64,000 nt of DNA from Brevundimonas sp. (GCF_029946145.1 NZ_JAQSDY010000029.1:1-64000), one strand, 5' to 3'; positions 1 through 9,859 are shown, counted from the stretch's first letter. The notes: generated by a model not told the origin, from the sequence alone. Made by a program: numbers and translations.

Positions 1-39
1 AGGAACTACATCATCAATGCCGGATATGCTTCCGTCTAA
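1..39 (+). CDS. 3' end of an upstream gene (partial)
   Basis: The first 39 bases read in frame 1 as RNYIINAGYASV followed by a TAA stop. This looks like the tail of a gene entering from the left, just before the recombinase-like gene. Twelve residues are too few to assign a family, and chance coding cannot be excluded. Confidence 0.3.
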   Translation, partial: RNYIINAGYASV

Positions 40-69
40 AGTGATCCCGCTCTAGCGGCCGACCTTGAG

Positions 70-1002
70 GTGGTCGAGGGGCTGATTTCCGAAGACGACG
101 TCCGGCAGATGCGGGACGACTGGGATGGCGCCTGCGAGCGATTGCATCGTCATGCCCTCGCGCGCGCCAAGGAAATCCAGCGGGTCGCTCGCGTCCACCG
201 CGACCCGTTCGAACCCCTGCTCCCGGTTCTGGAAGCGGCGAGCCCGGTCGGCGAATACCTCAAGATCAGCAGAGAGGTTCTCCTGCGAATGCCGAACGCC
301 GGTCGTCACCCCCGCGCGGCGGCGGAAAGCGTCCGGGCCTTTCTGATGATCCGTCTCGGTCTTCACCTCGGCCTCCGGCAGAAGAACCTGCGCCAGCTGC
401 TCGTGCGGCTTCGGGGACAGACCCACACCAGCGAGCGGGAACTGGAACGCCTGAAACGGGGTGAACTGCGGTGGAGCGACCGTTACGGCGGCTGGGAGGT
501 TTTCATCCCCTGCGCGGCTTTCAAAAATGCGCACTCGGCTTATTTCGCCAAGCGGCCTTTCCGGCTGCTGTTGCCTGATCTGGGCGACCTTTATCGGTGG
601 ATCGACGACTACCTCGACCGACACAGGGCGCGTCTCCTCGCCGGCGCAACCGACCCGGGCGTCTTCTTCATCAAGACGGTCAAGACCAAGAGCCGGGACG
701 CGGCCTACAGCCAGCAGGCCTTCTATGAAGCCTGGAGGCTGACGATCCAGCGCTACGGCATCCACAACCCGTACACGGGACGGGGCGCGATCGCCGGGCT
801 GCTGCCGCATGGCCCGCACAGCGTCCGCGATGTTCTGGCCACCCACATTCTCAAACAGACAGGCTCTTACGAACAGGCGAGCTACGCGATTCAAGACACG
901 GCGGCCACGGTCGCCGATCATTACGGTCGGTTCCTGCCGCAGGACAAGGCGGCGCTCGCCGCCGAAGTTCTGAACAAGGTCTGGGAGGCAGGAACGGGCT
1001 GA
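70..1002 (+). CDS. Tyrosine-recombinase-like protein (phage integrase catalytic domain)
   Basis: This 310-residue protein carries the catalytic signature of tyrosine recombinases. The Arg-I box is in LGLRQKNLRQ, the H-x-x-R box in PHSVRDVLATH, and the C-terminal nucleophile is probably the Tyr of ADHYGRF. Such enzymes cut and rejoin att sites when an element integrates or excises. The N-terminal core-binding domain looks short. The GTG start at 70 lacks a well-placed ribosome binding site, and an ATG follows at 109. The reading frame is open back to a stop at 37-39, so the gene may be 5'-truncated or wrongly started. Its place at the edge of the backbone fits an element integrase, but a full-length integrase may lie upstream. 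Confidence 0.6.
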   Translation: MVEGLISEDDVRQMRDDWDGACERLHRHALARAKEIQRVARVHRDPFEPLLPVLEAASPVGEYLKISREVLLRMPNAGRHPRAAAESVRAFLMIRLGLHLGLRQKNLRQLLVRLRGQTHTSERELERLKRGELRWSDRYGGWEVFIPCAAFKNAHSAYFAKRPFRLLLPDLGDLYRWIDDYLDRHRARLLAGATDPGVFFIKTVKTKSRDAAYSQQAFYEAWRLTIQRYGIHNPYTGRGAIAGLLPHGPHSVRDVLATHILKQTGSYEQASYAIQDTAATVADHYGRFLPQDKAALAAEVLNKVWEAGTG

Positions 1003-1054
1003 CAGAGGCGGCTCTGGAAGGCGGCTCTGTCGGAGGCCCCACGAGGGCTGATTG

Positions 1055-1462
1055 CTAGTTGCCGCCTTCCCGCCCGCCGGCCGCGCGAAGCAGATCGCCC
1101 ACACCCTGGCCGTTGAGGCGGCAGGCGGCGATCACCCGGTCATAGACGATGACCCGGCCGTTTCGGCGCCGGACCGCGACGCAGTTCAAGGTCCGTCCCC
1201 GCGCGAGTGTCGACAGCCGGTCACGGGCGGCCCGGCCGGTCTGGCTCTGCAGTTCAGGCGCATCGAAGTCCGAGAGCCGGACCTCGATCCAGGTCGCCGG
1301 ATCACGGTTCTGCCCGATGCAGAGGCTGTCGCCGTCGCCGATGTAGCGGACGACGCCGGAAAAGGTCTGGCCGGCGCGATCCGGCAATCGGCCCTCGCAC
1401 GGGTCGGCCCTGGCGGTCGCTGGAAACAGCAGAAGGGCGGCGGGGATCAGAAGCCATTTCAT
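1055..1462 (-). CDS. Secreted thermonuclease-like (SNase domain) protein
   Basis: This 135-residue protein begins with a signal peptide (MKWLLIPAALLLFPATARA), so it should be exported. The rest matches the staphylococcal nuclease fold: GDGDSL, then VRLSDFDAPE, which carries the equivalents of catalytic Arg35 and Glu43, and NGRVIVYDRV, which carries an Arg87-like residue. It would cleave DNA or RNA in the periplasm, or only bind it. The ATG at 1462 is chosen because it starts the signal peptide; the longer open frame upstream is arginine-rich and unlikely to be translated. Small SNase genes are frequent on conjugative elements next to radC. It lies on the opposite strand from its neighbours, so it has its own promoter. 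Confidence 0.75.
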   Translation of the reverse strand: MKWLLIPAALLLFPATARADPCEGRLPDRAGQTFSGVVRYIGDGDSLCIGQNRDPATWIEVRLSDFDAPELQSQTGRAARDRLSTLARGRTLNCVAVRRRNGRVIVYDRVIAACRLNGQGVGDLLRAAGGREGGN

Positions 1463-1563
1463 GAGGCCAGCCTGACGTCGCGGCGTGGCGACGACAACCC
1501 TGCCGGAGGGGAAAGGAAGGTCGGCGGCGGGCGCTCCGTGGTGGAGCGGCAGAGGACACCGCC

Positions 1564-2253
1564 ATGATCCAGACCTCAACCCCGGTCCCCGCTGACAGGC
1601 GTCGTGAGGCGTCCCGCAACGTTCGTCCGAACCTGACGCTCGCCTGCGAAGCTATGGACGATCTGGCTTTGCTCGGTCTGATGCTGAAACGGTCCCACGC
1701 CGATCCGGGTCGTCTGGCCGGAGCGTTGCTCGCCCGATTCGGCAGCCTCGGCGCGGTCGTGGCTGCCGATATCGGCGAACTGGCCCGGGCCGGAGACGCC
1801 GCGCCCGCCGTCGTGGCCGACCTGAAAATCCTGCGCGAACTGGCCGTCCGGCTCGCGCGCATCGATGCCTGTCGTCGGCCCGCCATCGCCTCTTGGAGCG
1901 CTCTTCAAGCCTACGTCCGGGCGGCGCTGGCGCATCAGCCGAGAGAGCAGTTCCGCGCCCTCTATCTCGATCGCCGCAACACCCTGCTTCAGGACGAGTT
2001 CATAGCCGACGGGACGGTCGACCACGCCCCGGTCTATCCGCGGGAAGTCATCCGGCGCGCCCTCGAGGTCTCGGCCTCCGCCCTCATCCTCGTGCACAAT
2101 CATCCGTCCGGAGATCCGACGCCGTCCCAGGCCGATATCGAGATGACCCGCAAGATCGTCGAGGCCGCGCGGGTCTTCGGTTTGCAGGTTCACGACCATC
2201 TCGTCGTCGGCCGGCAGGGCACCGCGAGCTTCAAAGCCCTCGGTCTGATCTGA
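1564..2253 (+). CDS. radC: RadC-family JAB/MPN-domain protein
   Basis: This 229-residue protein has an N-terminal helix-hairpin-helix-like region (about residues 30-90) and a C-terminal JAMM metal site, HNHPSGDPTPSQAD, starting at residue 178. That layout defines RadC (MPN+). RadC proteins are common on mobile elements; their activity is still unsettled and the old DNA-repair name is not well supported. The gene begins a plus-strand run with the primase-like gene 7 bases downstream, so the two are probably co-transcribed. Length and motif are typical and nothing looks degraded. Confidence 0.9.
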   Translation: MIQTSTPVPADRRREASRNVRPNLTLACEAMDDLALLGLMLKRSHADPGRLAGALLARFGSLGAVVAADIGELARAGDAAPAVVADLKILRELAVRLARIDACRRPAIASWSALQAYVRAALAHQPREQFRALYLDRRNTLLQDEFIADGTVDHAPVYPREVIRRALEVSASALILVHNHPSGDPTPSQADIEMTRKIVEAARVFGLQVHDHLVVGRQGTASFKALGLI

Positions 2254-2260
2254 GACGGCC

Positions 2261-3157
2261 ATGACCCTGCACGCCATCGTCGCCGCCCTGGGCGGTGATC
2301 TTTACAGCGGAGGCTTTCGGGCGAGTCTTCCCGCACCTGGCCACAGCGTCCACGACCGATCCCTCTCGCTGTGGCTGACTGAGGGACGGGTCATCATCCA
2401 TGGATTCGGCGGCATCGACTGGCGGACCGCCCGCGACGATCTTCGGGCGCGGGGCTTCATCGACGACGCCGGCCGGCTCATGGGCGGCGAGCACGGCGGG
2501 CTGTCGTCGCCGAGGCCGGACCGCCGCGTCCGTGTCGAGACGGCCCGCCGGCTGTGGGGCGCGACGGTCGGCCTGACACACAGCGACCCGGCGGGTCTGT
2601 ATCTGCGGCGCCGCGCCGTTATCGGCGGAGGCGCCGCTCTCAATCTGGGCCTTCACCCGGCGGCGCCGGTTTCGGTCTACCGGCAGGGAGGACAGACCCG
2701 GCCGGCTCTTATCTCGCGGATCAGCGACGCCGACGACCGTCTGACGGCCGTCGAGGTGACCTATCTCGATCCCAACGGGCGGCCTGCCCGCGGCCTGCGG
2801 CTCGCCCGCAAGACGGTGGGGCGGGTTCCGCCCGGCGCGGCCGTTCGGCTGTCGCCCGCCGCCGAGGAGATGCTGGTGGGCGAGGGCGTGATCACCACCC
2901 TGTCCGCCATGGACCGGTTCGGTCTCGCGGGTTGGGCCCTGATGGCCGCCAACAATCTCGCCGCCTGGCGGCCTCCGTCCCTGGTGCGCCGCGTCCTGAT
3001 TGCGGCGGATCGGGGCGCGGTCGGTGAAACGGCGGCGGCGCGCCTGTTCCGACGCCTGATGCGCGACGGTCTGGAGGTCCGTGTGTCCCGACCCGACCCT
3101 CCTTTCGGAGACTGGAACGAGGCCGCCGTCGGGATCGGACGGGAAAGGAGGGAGTGA
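2261..3157 (+). CDS. Toprim-domain primase-like protein
   Basis: This 298-residue protein resembles the Toprim (DUF7146-type) primase-like proteins of conjugative elements. The N-terminal 60 residues follow the outline of a CHC2 zinc finger (PAPGHSVHDRSLSLW, then VIIHGFGG), but the usual zinc-binding cysteines are absent. The Toprim core is near residues 200-275: the acidic residue in MLVGEGVITTLSAM, and LIAADRGAVGETAAARLF in the place of the usual D-x-D strand. It may prime or assist replication of the transferred strand. It lies 7 bases after radC and shortly before parB. The loss of zinc ligands suggests a changed DNA-binding mode. Confidence 0.7.
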   Translation: MTLHAIVAALGGDLYSGGFRASLPAPGHSVHDRSLSLWLTEGRVIIHGFGGIDWRTARDDLRARGFIDDAGRLMGGEHGGLSSPRPDRRVRVETARRLWGATVGLTHSDPAGLYLRRRAVIGGGAALNLGLHPAAPVSVYRQGGQTRPALISRISDADDRLTAVEVTYLDPNGRPARGLRLARKTVGRVPPGAAVRLSPAAEEMLVGEGVITTLSAMDRFGLAGWALMAANNLAAWRPPSLVRRVLIAADRGAVGETAAARLFRRLMRDGLEVRVSRPDPPFGDWNEAAVGIGRERRE

Positions 3158-3217
3158 GGGCGCTCGGGGGTGCCGGAGCGGCGGGGGTGGGCCCCATCGC
3201 CCGGCAGGAGAGACCTC

Positions 3218-5308
3218 ATGACCGATCGTGTTCCCGCTACCCCGCCGGCGGCGGCTTTTCCGGCCATCATTTTCACCCCTGACGAGCGGATCGTCAGGCT
3301 GGGCGATCTTGGCGTCGCGCGCGAGAATCTGCGCTGGGCCGATCCGCCGGACGACGACATCCCCGCCCTGGCCGCCACGCTCAAGGCGGCCGGCCAGCTC
3401 CAGCCCGTCACCGTCCGGCCGGGCCGCGGCAAGAAGGAACAGGCCTGGATGGCGCTTGACGGCCGTCGGCGCCGGCTCGCCCTCGCGCTCCTGCGGGAGG
3501 CCGGCGACATCGACGAGGACTATCCGGTCCGGGCCTATGTTGAGACCGATCCGGCGCGCCAGGCGGCGGCGGTCCTGCTGACCAACACCGCCGTTCCCGT
3601 CCATGTCGCGGATATCATCGCCGCCATCGGCCGGATGCTGAAGTCCCGCCTGACGGTGAGCGCCATGTCCCGGGCCCTCGGCTATGCCGAAATCGAGATC
3701 AGACGGCTGGCCGCGCTTTCCGGGGTCGCGCCCGCCGCTCTGGTCGCTCTGAAGGCCGGCCGGATCACCCTGCGCCAGACCCGGCTTCTCGCGCGCCTGC
3801 CCGACCTTGAGGAACAGGAGGCCATCGCCCAGAGCGCGCTGGACGGACAGGGTTTCCAGGAGTGGCGGGTCAATGAACGCCTCGATGACAGCCGGGTCAC
3901 GACGCGTGATCGACGGTGTGCCCTCGTCGATCCGCAAGCCTACGCCGACGCGGGCGGTCGCACCGAGACCGACCTGTTCGGCGAACTCCCGCCGGTCCTG
4001 CTCGACCCGGACATCCTGACTGAGGTCTGGACCCGCCGTGTGCGCGGGATCGCAGCCGTGTTCGAGGCCGAAGGGATCGCGGTCCACGTCACCGCGGGAC
4101 CGGAACCCGAACTGCCGGACGACCTGGAGGCCCTCGGCTACGTCTACGGGGGCTCTCTTCCGGCTGAGGCGATGTCGCGCTATCGCGCGCAGCGCGAAGT
4201 GTTCAACGATCGGGCCGAATCCGTCCGCATCGCCTTGGCGGAGGCCGATCGATCCGACGTCGCCGATCTGGCGATCGTCGACATGATCCACGCGAGGATC
4301 GCGTCCGATCAGACTGGTTGCGGCGACCGGGTGGTCACGACGATGATCATGTGGCCTGCGGGAGGAACGGGCGTCGACGTGCGCTGCTACACGCCCGAGG
4401 AGGCCGAACGGGATGAGGGTGACGAGGACGACGAGACCGAAACGACCTGTCGACCCGTGTTGCCGGCGGCATACACGCCGCCCGAGGTCGAAACCCCGGA
4501 GCCGGACACCGAAGGCGTCAACCACGCCCTGCATGCCGTGAGGACCGATGTGGCGACCCGGGGGCTGATCCGCGCGCTGGCCGACGATCCCGGCGCGGCG
4601 CTCACTGCCCTGATCGCGCGTCTCTTCACCGTCCTCGTGCGGCACGCTCATATCGCCCGTTCGGACTCGGCCCTGGCCCTGACGGCCAGCGCCTTCGACC
4701 CCGCCAATGGCCGGGTCATCGAACCCCTGGACGGAGAGGTGCGCCGGCGCCTGGACGACCGCCGCCTGGCTTGGGAAGCGTCGGGCGAAACCGTCATCGC
4801 CTGGGTCCATGCCCTGCCGCACGGCGAGAAGATGGCGATGTTGGCGGAGCTCACCGCCATCAGCCTCGACGTTCGCGAGGAACGGACCACTTTGATCCGC
4901 TGGCACGCCCGGGCTGAGGCGGCCGAACTGGCGGCGCTCTGCCAAGCGGACATCACCCAACACTGGACCCCGGACGCCCCCTTCCTGCAGTCCCACTCCA
5001 AGGGTCTGCTGACAGGGATGCTGGAGGCCATGGGGGCACAGGACGAACGGGCGAAGACGCTGCGCAAGACCGAACTGATCGACTGGGTCGCTGAACAGGC
5101 CGCCAGCCTTAACTGGGCGCCGCCAGGCCTGTCGTGGGCGGCGCCGATCGGGTCTGACGACGCCGCCGCCGCGCCGGATATCGACCCCGAGGACGGCCCG
5201 GCCGGGAGCGGCGTCGAAAGGGACGAGGCCGGCGATAGCGAGGATGGGACGGGCGCCTTCGTCATCACCCCGGCGGGCGAAGCGGCCTTGGCGTCCAGCG
5301 CCGCCTGA
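3218..5308 (+). CDS. parB: ParB/KorB-type DNA-binding protein
   Basis: This is a 696-residue protein. Its N-terminal ParB/Srx domain (about residues 25-110) contains LQPVTVRPGR and ALDGRRRRLALALL, followed by a helix-turn-helix region (VSAMSRALGYAEIEIRRLAAL). The long C-terminal part (about 330-690) is acidic and unassigned. Such large ParB proteins are typical of alphaproteobacterial ICEs and plasmids, where they help keep the element in the cell or regulate its genes. No ParA is present in the window. The ATG at 3218 is chosen for its AGGAGAG ribosome binding site. A strong palindromic terminator follows the stop. Confidence 0.85.
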   Translation: MTDRVPATPPAAAFPAIIFTPDERIVRLGDLGVARENLRWADPPDDDIPALAATLKAAGQLQPVTVRPGRGKKEQAWMALDGRRRRLALALLREAGDIDEDYPVRAYVETDPARQAAAVLLTNTAVPVHVADIIAAIGRMLKSRLTVSAMSRALGYAEIEIRRLAALSGVAPAALVALKAGRITLRQTRLLARLPDLEEQEAIAQSALDGQGFQEWRVNERLDDSRVTTRDRRCALVDPQAYADAGGRTETDLFGELPPVLLDPDILTEVWTRRVRGIAAVFEAEGIAVHVTAGPEPELPDDLEALGYVYGGSLPAEAMSRYRAQREVFNDRAESVRIALAEADRSDVADLAIVDMIHARIASDQTGCGDRVVTTMIMWPAGGTGVDVRCYTPEEAERDEGDEDDETETTCRPVLPAAYTPPEVETPEPDTEGVNHALHAVRTDVATRGLIRALADDPGAALTALIARLFTVLVRHAHIARSDSALALTASAFDPANGRVIEPLDGEVRRRLDDRRLAWEASGETVIAWVHALPHGEKMAMLAELTAISLDVREERTTLIRWHARAEAAELAALCQADITQHWTPDAPFLQSHSKGLLTGMLEAMGAQDERAKTLRKTELIDWVAEQAASLNWAPPGLSWAAPIGSDDAAAAPDIDPEDGPAGSGVERDEAGDSEDGTGAFVITPAGEAALASSAA

Positions 5309-5327
5309 CCTTTTGCTCAAGGCCACG

Positions 5328-5360
5328 CACCGCCCCGGCGATCGCCGGGGCGGTGTTTGT
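5328..5360 (+). terminator. Palindromic terminator after parB
   Basis: A perfect 28-base palindrome (5328-5355) with arms CACCGCCCCGGCGA and its complement is followed by TTTGT. This is a strong intrinsic terminator for the parB transcript. Its centre reads CGATCG. Confidence 0.8.
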
Positions 5361-5473
5361 CTGCAGGCGTGCTCCAGGCGGTGCAAGGCGGAGGGTGGAG
5401 GGAGGGGCGGGTCAGGCGAGCCTGGAGGACCGAGAGGGAGGCGCCCTCCGCTCCAGGCGACCGGAGCCTCAAC

Positions 5474-8400
5474 ATGTCTGCACCCCGCAGCCTTCCCCTG
5501 TTCGCCGATCCTGCGACGACAGACGCGCCCGCCAACATCCTGGCCGCGGCCCGGACCCTTGCGCTCCATCTGGCGCGCTCGCGCCCTCTGGACCGCCGCT
5601 TGGTGTCCGGGGTGATGACCACCGCCTTCGGGGGTTCGGATGCAGAGGGCGTCTGGGGGTGGCGAGACGCCTATGACGCCATCGAGGCGGCGACCGTGCT
5701 CCAGATCCGCCGCCTCGGTCCCCAGGTCGCCCGCCTCGAGGACGCGCCCGCCGGGATCGCCGCTCTTCTCGCCGCGGTGTCCGCCCTTGGCCTGACGCAC
5801 AGCCGGAGGAGCGAGGAACAGGTCGCGCTGGACCAGTTCTCGACGCCGCCGCAGCTTGCGGCCATGGCGGTCCTGGCCGGCCAGATCCGGCCCGGCGATC
5901 GGGTGCTGGAGCCGTCGGCCGGCACTGGCCTGCTGGCCGTTGTCGCCGAGGCCTGCGGAGCCATCGTCAGTCTGAACGAGAGGGCGGCCGGACGCGCCGC
6001 CCTGCTCGACGGGCTCTTCCCCGAGGCTCCGAGGACCCGCCACGACGGCCGCCATCTGGCCGATCTCCTGCCCACCGCGGGAGCGTTTGATGGGGTGCTC
6101 GTCAATCCGCCCTTCTCCGACCTGGCGGCGCATCTGGGAGCGGCGCTCAAGGTTCTGGCTGAGGGCGGGCGGATGGCGGCGATCGTGCCGCTTACAGCCT
6201 TGGCCGATGCGGGTCTGAGGCGGGCCTTGGAACGCGACGGCGCCATGGTGGCGGCCGTGGCCTTTCCCGCCCGCGCCTTCGCCAGGCACGGAACGTCGGT
6301 GGAGACAGGCCTGCTGGTCATGGACCGAGCCGGCGCATCACCTTGGGATGGTATTTGCCATCAGCCCGAGGATCTGGAGGCGACAGCCCGGATCCTGGCG
6401 GTCTTGCCACCGCGCGCCACCGCGCGCCCGCGTGTGCGTCTGGCCCTGGACGCGACCGCGTTTCTCGCGCCCCGGGAACGGGCGCTGTCCCTGCCGAAGG
6501 GCCGGCTGGCCTTCCTCGCGGGCGCGACCTCCCTGGCCTATGACCTGAAACCCTGGAGTGGCGAGGGTCGCGACGTGGGCCTCTATCAGGATCACGCTCT
6601 GGCGAGGATCGTTCTGCCCGATCCCCGGCCCCATCCATCGCCTCTGGTGGAGTCAGGCCCCATGGCCTCGGTTCCGCCGCCCGCCCCGACCTATCGTCCC
6701 GTCCTGCCGGCCGCCCTGCGGAGCGAGGGACATCTCTCGGACGCCCAGATCGAGACCGTGATCTACGCCGGGGAGGCGCACGGTGCCCCTCTTCCGGGTC
6801 GGTTCCGCTCGGGTGAAGCCCCTCATGAGGTCGTGCTCGTCCGTGACGATCAAGACGACGCCCTCCAGTTTCGAAGGGGCTTCTTCCTCGGCGACGGCAC
6901 CGGCTGCGGCAAGGGCCGCCAGATCGCCGCCGTCATCGCCGACAACATGGCCAAGGGTCGAGTGCGGGCGCTGTGGCTGTCGCGGAACGAAGCCCTTCTG
7001 GAGGATGCGCGCCGCGACTGGAGCGCCATCGGCGGCGGCGCTCACGACATCGTTCCGCTCTCGAGCTGGAAGCAGGGCGAGGCGATCCGGCTCGACCGGG
7101 GAATCCTGTTCGCCACCTACGCCACCCTGCGCCAGCCCGGGCGAGGCGATCGCGCCTCCCGCCTCGACCAGATCATCGCCTGGCTGGGCGAAGACTTCGA
7201 CGGCGTCATCGCCTTCGACGAAGCCCACGCCATGGCCAACGCCGCGGGCGGCGGCAAGGGCGCGCGCGGGACCAGAAAGGCCTCGTTGCAAGGCATGGCC
7301 GGGCTGGCGCTGCAGAATCGGTTGCCCGATGCCCGGGTGCTCTATGTCTCGGCGACCGGGGCCACGACCGCGGAGAACCTGGCCTATGCCGCTCGTCTCG
7401 GCCTTTGGGGCGGGCCGGAGGCGCCCTTCATGTCCCGCGCCGACTTCCTGGAAGCCATGGACCGGGGCGGGGTCGCGGCGATGGAGCTGGTGGCGCGCGA
7501 ACTCAAGGCGCTCGGCCTCTATGTGGCGCGCAGCCTGTCGTTCGAGGGCGTGGAGTACGAACCGCTCGTCCATCCGCTGACGCCCGACGATATCGCCATC
7601 TGGGACGCCTGGGCGGACGCCTTCCAGCTGATCCACGCCAATCTGGCCGAGGCGCTCAAGGCGACCGGACTGAATGATGAGGACGGCAAGCCCAAGAGCG
7701 CCATGGCGGCCTCGGCCGTCCATTCCGCCTTCGAGAGCGCCAAGCTGCGCTTCTTCGGTCATCTGCTAGCGGGGCTGAAATCGCCCAGCCTGGTCGCGGC
7801 GGTCCGTGAGGATATGGCTCAGGATCGTTCGGCCGTGGTCCAGATCGTCTCGACCAATGAGGCGGTGATGGAGCGGCGGCTGGCGTCCATCCCGCCGGAG
7901 GAATGGAACAATCTGTCCGTCGATCTGACCCCCCGCGAATACGTCCTCGACTATCTGCGCGAAGCCTTTCCGGTCCATCTGATGGAGGCGGTCGAGGACG
8001 GGGAGGGCAATGTCACCATGGTCCCGGTCATGGACGAGGGGCGGCCCGCCGCCAGCCAGGAGGCGCTCGCCCGTCGCGAGGCCCTGATCGAACGGATGGC
8101 CTGTCTGCCGGCCGTGCCCGGCGTACTCGACGCCCTGCTCGACGCCTTCGGCACGGACGCCGTGGCCGAGATCACCGGGCGGTCACGCCGCGTGGTGATG
8201 CGCGGCGGGCGGCGGGTGGTGGAACGGCGGGGCGGCTCGGCCGCCCGCGCCGAGACCGACGCCTTCATGTCGGGGAGGAAGCGGGTGCTGGTCTTCTCCG
8301 ACGCCGGGGGGACCGGACGGAGCTATCACGCCGACCTGTCGGCGCAGAACCGTCAGCGCCGCGTCCACTATCTGGTGGAACCCGGCTGGCGGGCGGACGC

Positions 8401-9736
8401 CGCCATCCAAGGTCTCGGCCGCAGCCATCGCACGCACCAGGCCTGTCCGCCCCTGTTCCGGCCCGTCGCCACCGACATCCAGGGCGAGAAGCGCTTCACC
8501 TCGACCATCGCGCGACGGCTGGACTCGCTCGGGGCGCTGACGCGCGGCGAGCGACGCACGGCAGGGGCCGGGCTGTTTCGCGCCGAGGACAATCTGGAAA
8601 GCCCGTGGGCGCGGCGGGCGCTGCTGGTCTTCTACGGAGCGCTCAGTTTCGGGGAATTGGCCTCCATGACCCTGGAGACCTTCATGGCCAAAACCGGCCT
8701 GAAGCTCCTCGACAATGACGGCGGGCTGAAGCCGTCGGACGACCTGCCGCCGGTTCACACCTTCCTGAACCGGCTGCTGGCGCTGCGCATCGCCGACCAG
8801 AATGCCCTGTTCGAGGACTTCGACCGCATCCTGGCGGGCATCCTCGAGCGCGCGGCGGCGTCCGGCGATCTGGACCGGGGGCTGGAGGACATCGAGGCCG
8901 AAGAGCTTGAGGTCACGGATCAGGAGACGATCCGCACCGATGTCTCGACCGGGGCCGAGACCGCCCTGGTGACCTTCTCGCTCAAGGTCCGGCGGGACAT
9001 CCTCGGCTCCGGGAAGGCCTTGGCTTGGGCTCAGGATGTCGCCCACCAGCTGGTGGTCAACGCGAAGTCCGGGCGGGCCGCGATCGCGGAGTTGGGCCTG
9101 ACCACCACGAACGACGACGACCGCCTGGTCGCCGCCGTCCGCCTTGTTCGTCCCGACGGACGCCAGACGGCGCCGGAAAAGACGTTCGAGGAGTCCGCCT
9201 GGAAGCCCACCATGCTCGCCGACTGGCGACGGATCTGGGACGAGGAGGTGGCGAGGACCGACCCTTGGCGCACACGCGAACTGACCCTGGCCACCGGCCT
9301 GCTGTTGCCTATCTGGGGCCGGCTGCCGGCCCGGGGCTGTTCGGTCAGGCGCGTGCGCGCCCCCGACGGGCGGCGCTGGCTCGGTCGCGTTCTGGACGCG
9401 GTCCAGGCCGGCAGCCTGAAGGCGAGCCTCGGGCTGACCGACGTGGGCGAGGCCTGGTCAGACGGCGCCAGAACCACCGCCGTCCTTCTCGACGGCAGCG
9501 TCCAGTTGTCGCTCGAGGGTGGTCTTTGGCTGAAGCGGTCGCGTGTGATGGACCGGTGGCGGATCGAGGTGGTGGGCGGCCGGACGGACCGCGACGCTCT
9601 CGTCGCGACCGGCTGCTTTGTCGAGATCATCGCCTTCACGCCACGGGTGTTCGTGCCGGTGGACCGGCCGGAGGTGCTGGAGGCGGTGTTGCGTCGTCAT
9701 CCCGTGCTGAGCGTCCTGGACGGGGCGGCGGCCTGA
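5474..9736 (+). CDS. Strawberry-notch-type methyltransferase/helicase fusion
   Basis: This 1420-residue protein has two enzymatic parts. Residues about 120-270 form a SAM-dependent methyltransferase-like domain (DQFSTPP, LEPSAGTGLLA near 145, VNPPF near 210). Residues about 420-1050 form an SF2 helicase of the Strawberry-notch family: Walker A GDGTGCGKGRQ near 472, FDEAHAM near 580, and the late motif IQGLGRSHRTHQ near 978. Proteins of this build are hallmark backbone genes of alphaproteobacterial ICEs. They probably remodel or protect element DNA during transfer, but their exact role is unknown. The ATG at 5474 has a GGAG site 7 bases upstream. The NPPF motif suggests an adenine or cytosine-N4 methyltransferase, though it could be non-catalytic. 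Confidence 0.85.
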   Translation: MSAPRSLPLFADPATTDAPANILAAARTLALHLARSRPLDRRLVSGVMTTAFGGSDAEGVWGWRDAYDAIEAATVLQIRRLGPQVARLEDAPAGIAALLAAVSALGLTHSRRSEEQVALDQFSTPPQLAAMAVLAGQIRPGDRVLEPSAGTGLLAVVAEACGAIVSLNERAAGRAALLDGLFPEAPRTRHDGRHLADLLPTAGAFDGVLVNPPFSDLAAHLGAALKVLAEGGRMAAIVPLTALADAGLRRALERDGAMVAAVAFPARAFARHGTSVETGLLVMDRAGASPWDGICHQPEDLEATARILAVLPPRATARPRVRLALDATAFLAPRERALSLPKGRLAFLAGATSLAYDLKPWSGEGRDVGLYQDHALARIVLPDPRPHPSPLVESGPMASVPPPAPTYRPVLPAALRSEGHLSDAQIETVIYAGEAHGAPLPGRFRSGEAPHEVVLVRDDQDDALQFRRGFFLGDGTGCGKGRQIAAVIADNMAKGRVRALWLSRNEALLEDARRDWSAIGGGAHDIVPLSSWKQGEAIRLDRGILFATYATLRQPGRGDRASRLDQIIAWLGEDFDGVIAFDEAHAMANAAGGGKGARGTRKASLQGMAGLALQNRLPDARVLYVSATGATTAENLAYAARLGLWGGPEAPFMSRADFLEAMDRGGVAAMELVARELKALGLYVARSLSFEGVEYEPLVHPLTPDDIAIWDAWADAFQLIHANLAEALKATGLNDEDGKPKSAMAASAVHSAFESAKLRFFGHLLAGLKSPSLVAAVREDMAQDRSAVVQIVSTNEAVMERRLASIPPEEWNNLSVDLTPREYVLDYLREAFPVHLMEAVEDGEGNVTMVPVMDEGRPAASQEALARREALIERMACLPAVPGVLDALLDAFGTDAVAEITGRSRRVVMRGGRRVVERRGGSAARAETDAFMSGRKRVLVFSDAGGTGRSYHADLSAQNRQRRVHYLVEPGWRADAAIQGLGRSHRTHQACPPLFRPVATDIQGEKRFTSTIARRLDSLGALTRGERRTAGAGLFRAEDNLESPWARRALLVFYGALSFGELASMTLETFMAKTGLKLLDNDGGLKPSDDLPPVHTFLNRLLALRIADQNALFEDFDRILAGILERAAASGDLDRGLEDIEAEELEVTDQETIRTDVSTGAETALVTFSLKVRRDILGSGKALAWAQDVAHQLVVNAKSGRAAIAELGLTTTNDDDRLVAAVRLVRPDGRQTAPEKTFEESAWKPTMLADWRRIWDEEVARTDPWRTRELTLATGLLLPIWGRLPARGCSVRRVRAPDGRRWLGRVLDAVQAGSLKASLGLTDVGEAWSDGARTTAVLLDGSVQLSLEGGLWLKRSRVMDRWRIEVVGGRTDRDALVATGCFVEIIAFTPRVFVPVDRPEVLEAVLRRHPVLSVLDGAAA

Positions 9737-9859
9737 ACCGGGCCGGGCGGGGCGAAGGCCCGCACCGACCAGGATGAAGACGGGAGGAAGGGAGGTCCCG
9801 GGTGAAGCGGGATGAGGGAGATCAACTCTCTCGGTGCTTCGGATCAACAGGAGACTGAC

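Noticed and set aside
2231..6289. 1352-codon open frame on the minus strand
   Set aside because: It is antisense to radC, the Toprim gene, parB and the Strawberry-notch gene, all with clear motifs. Its translation is low-complexity Gly, Arg and Asp, as expected of a GC-rich shadow.
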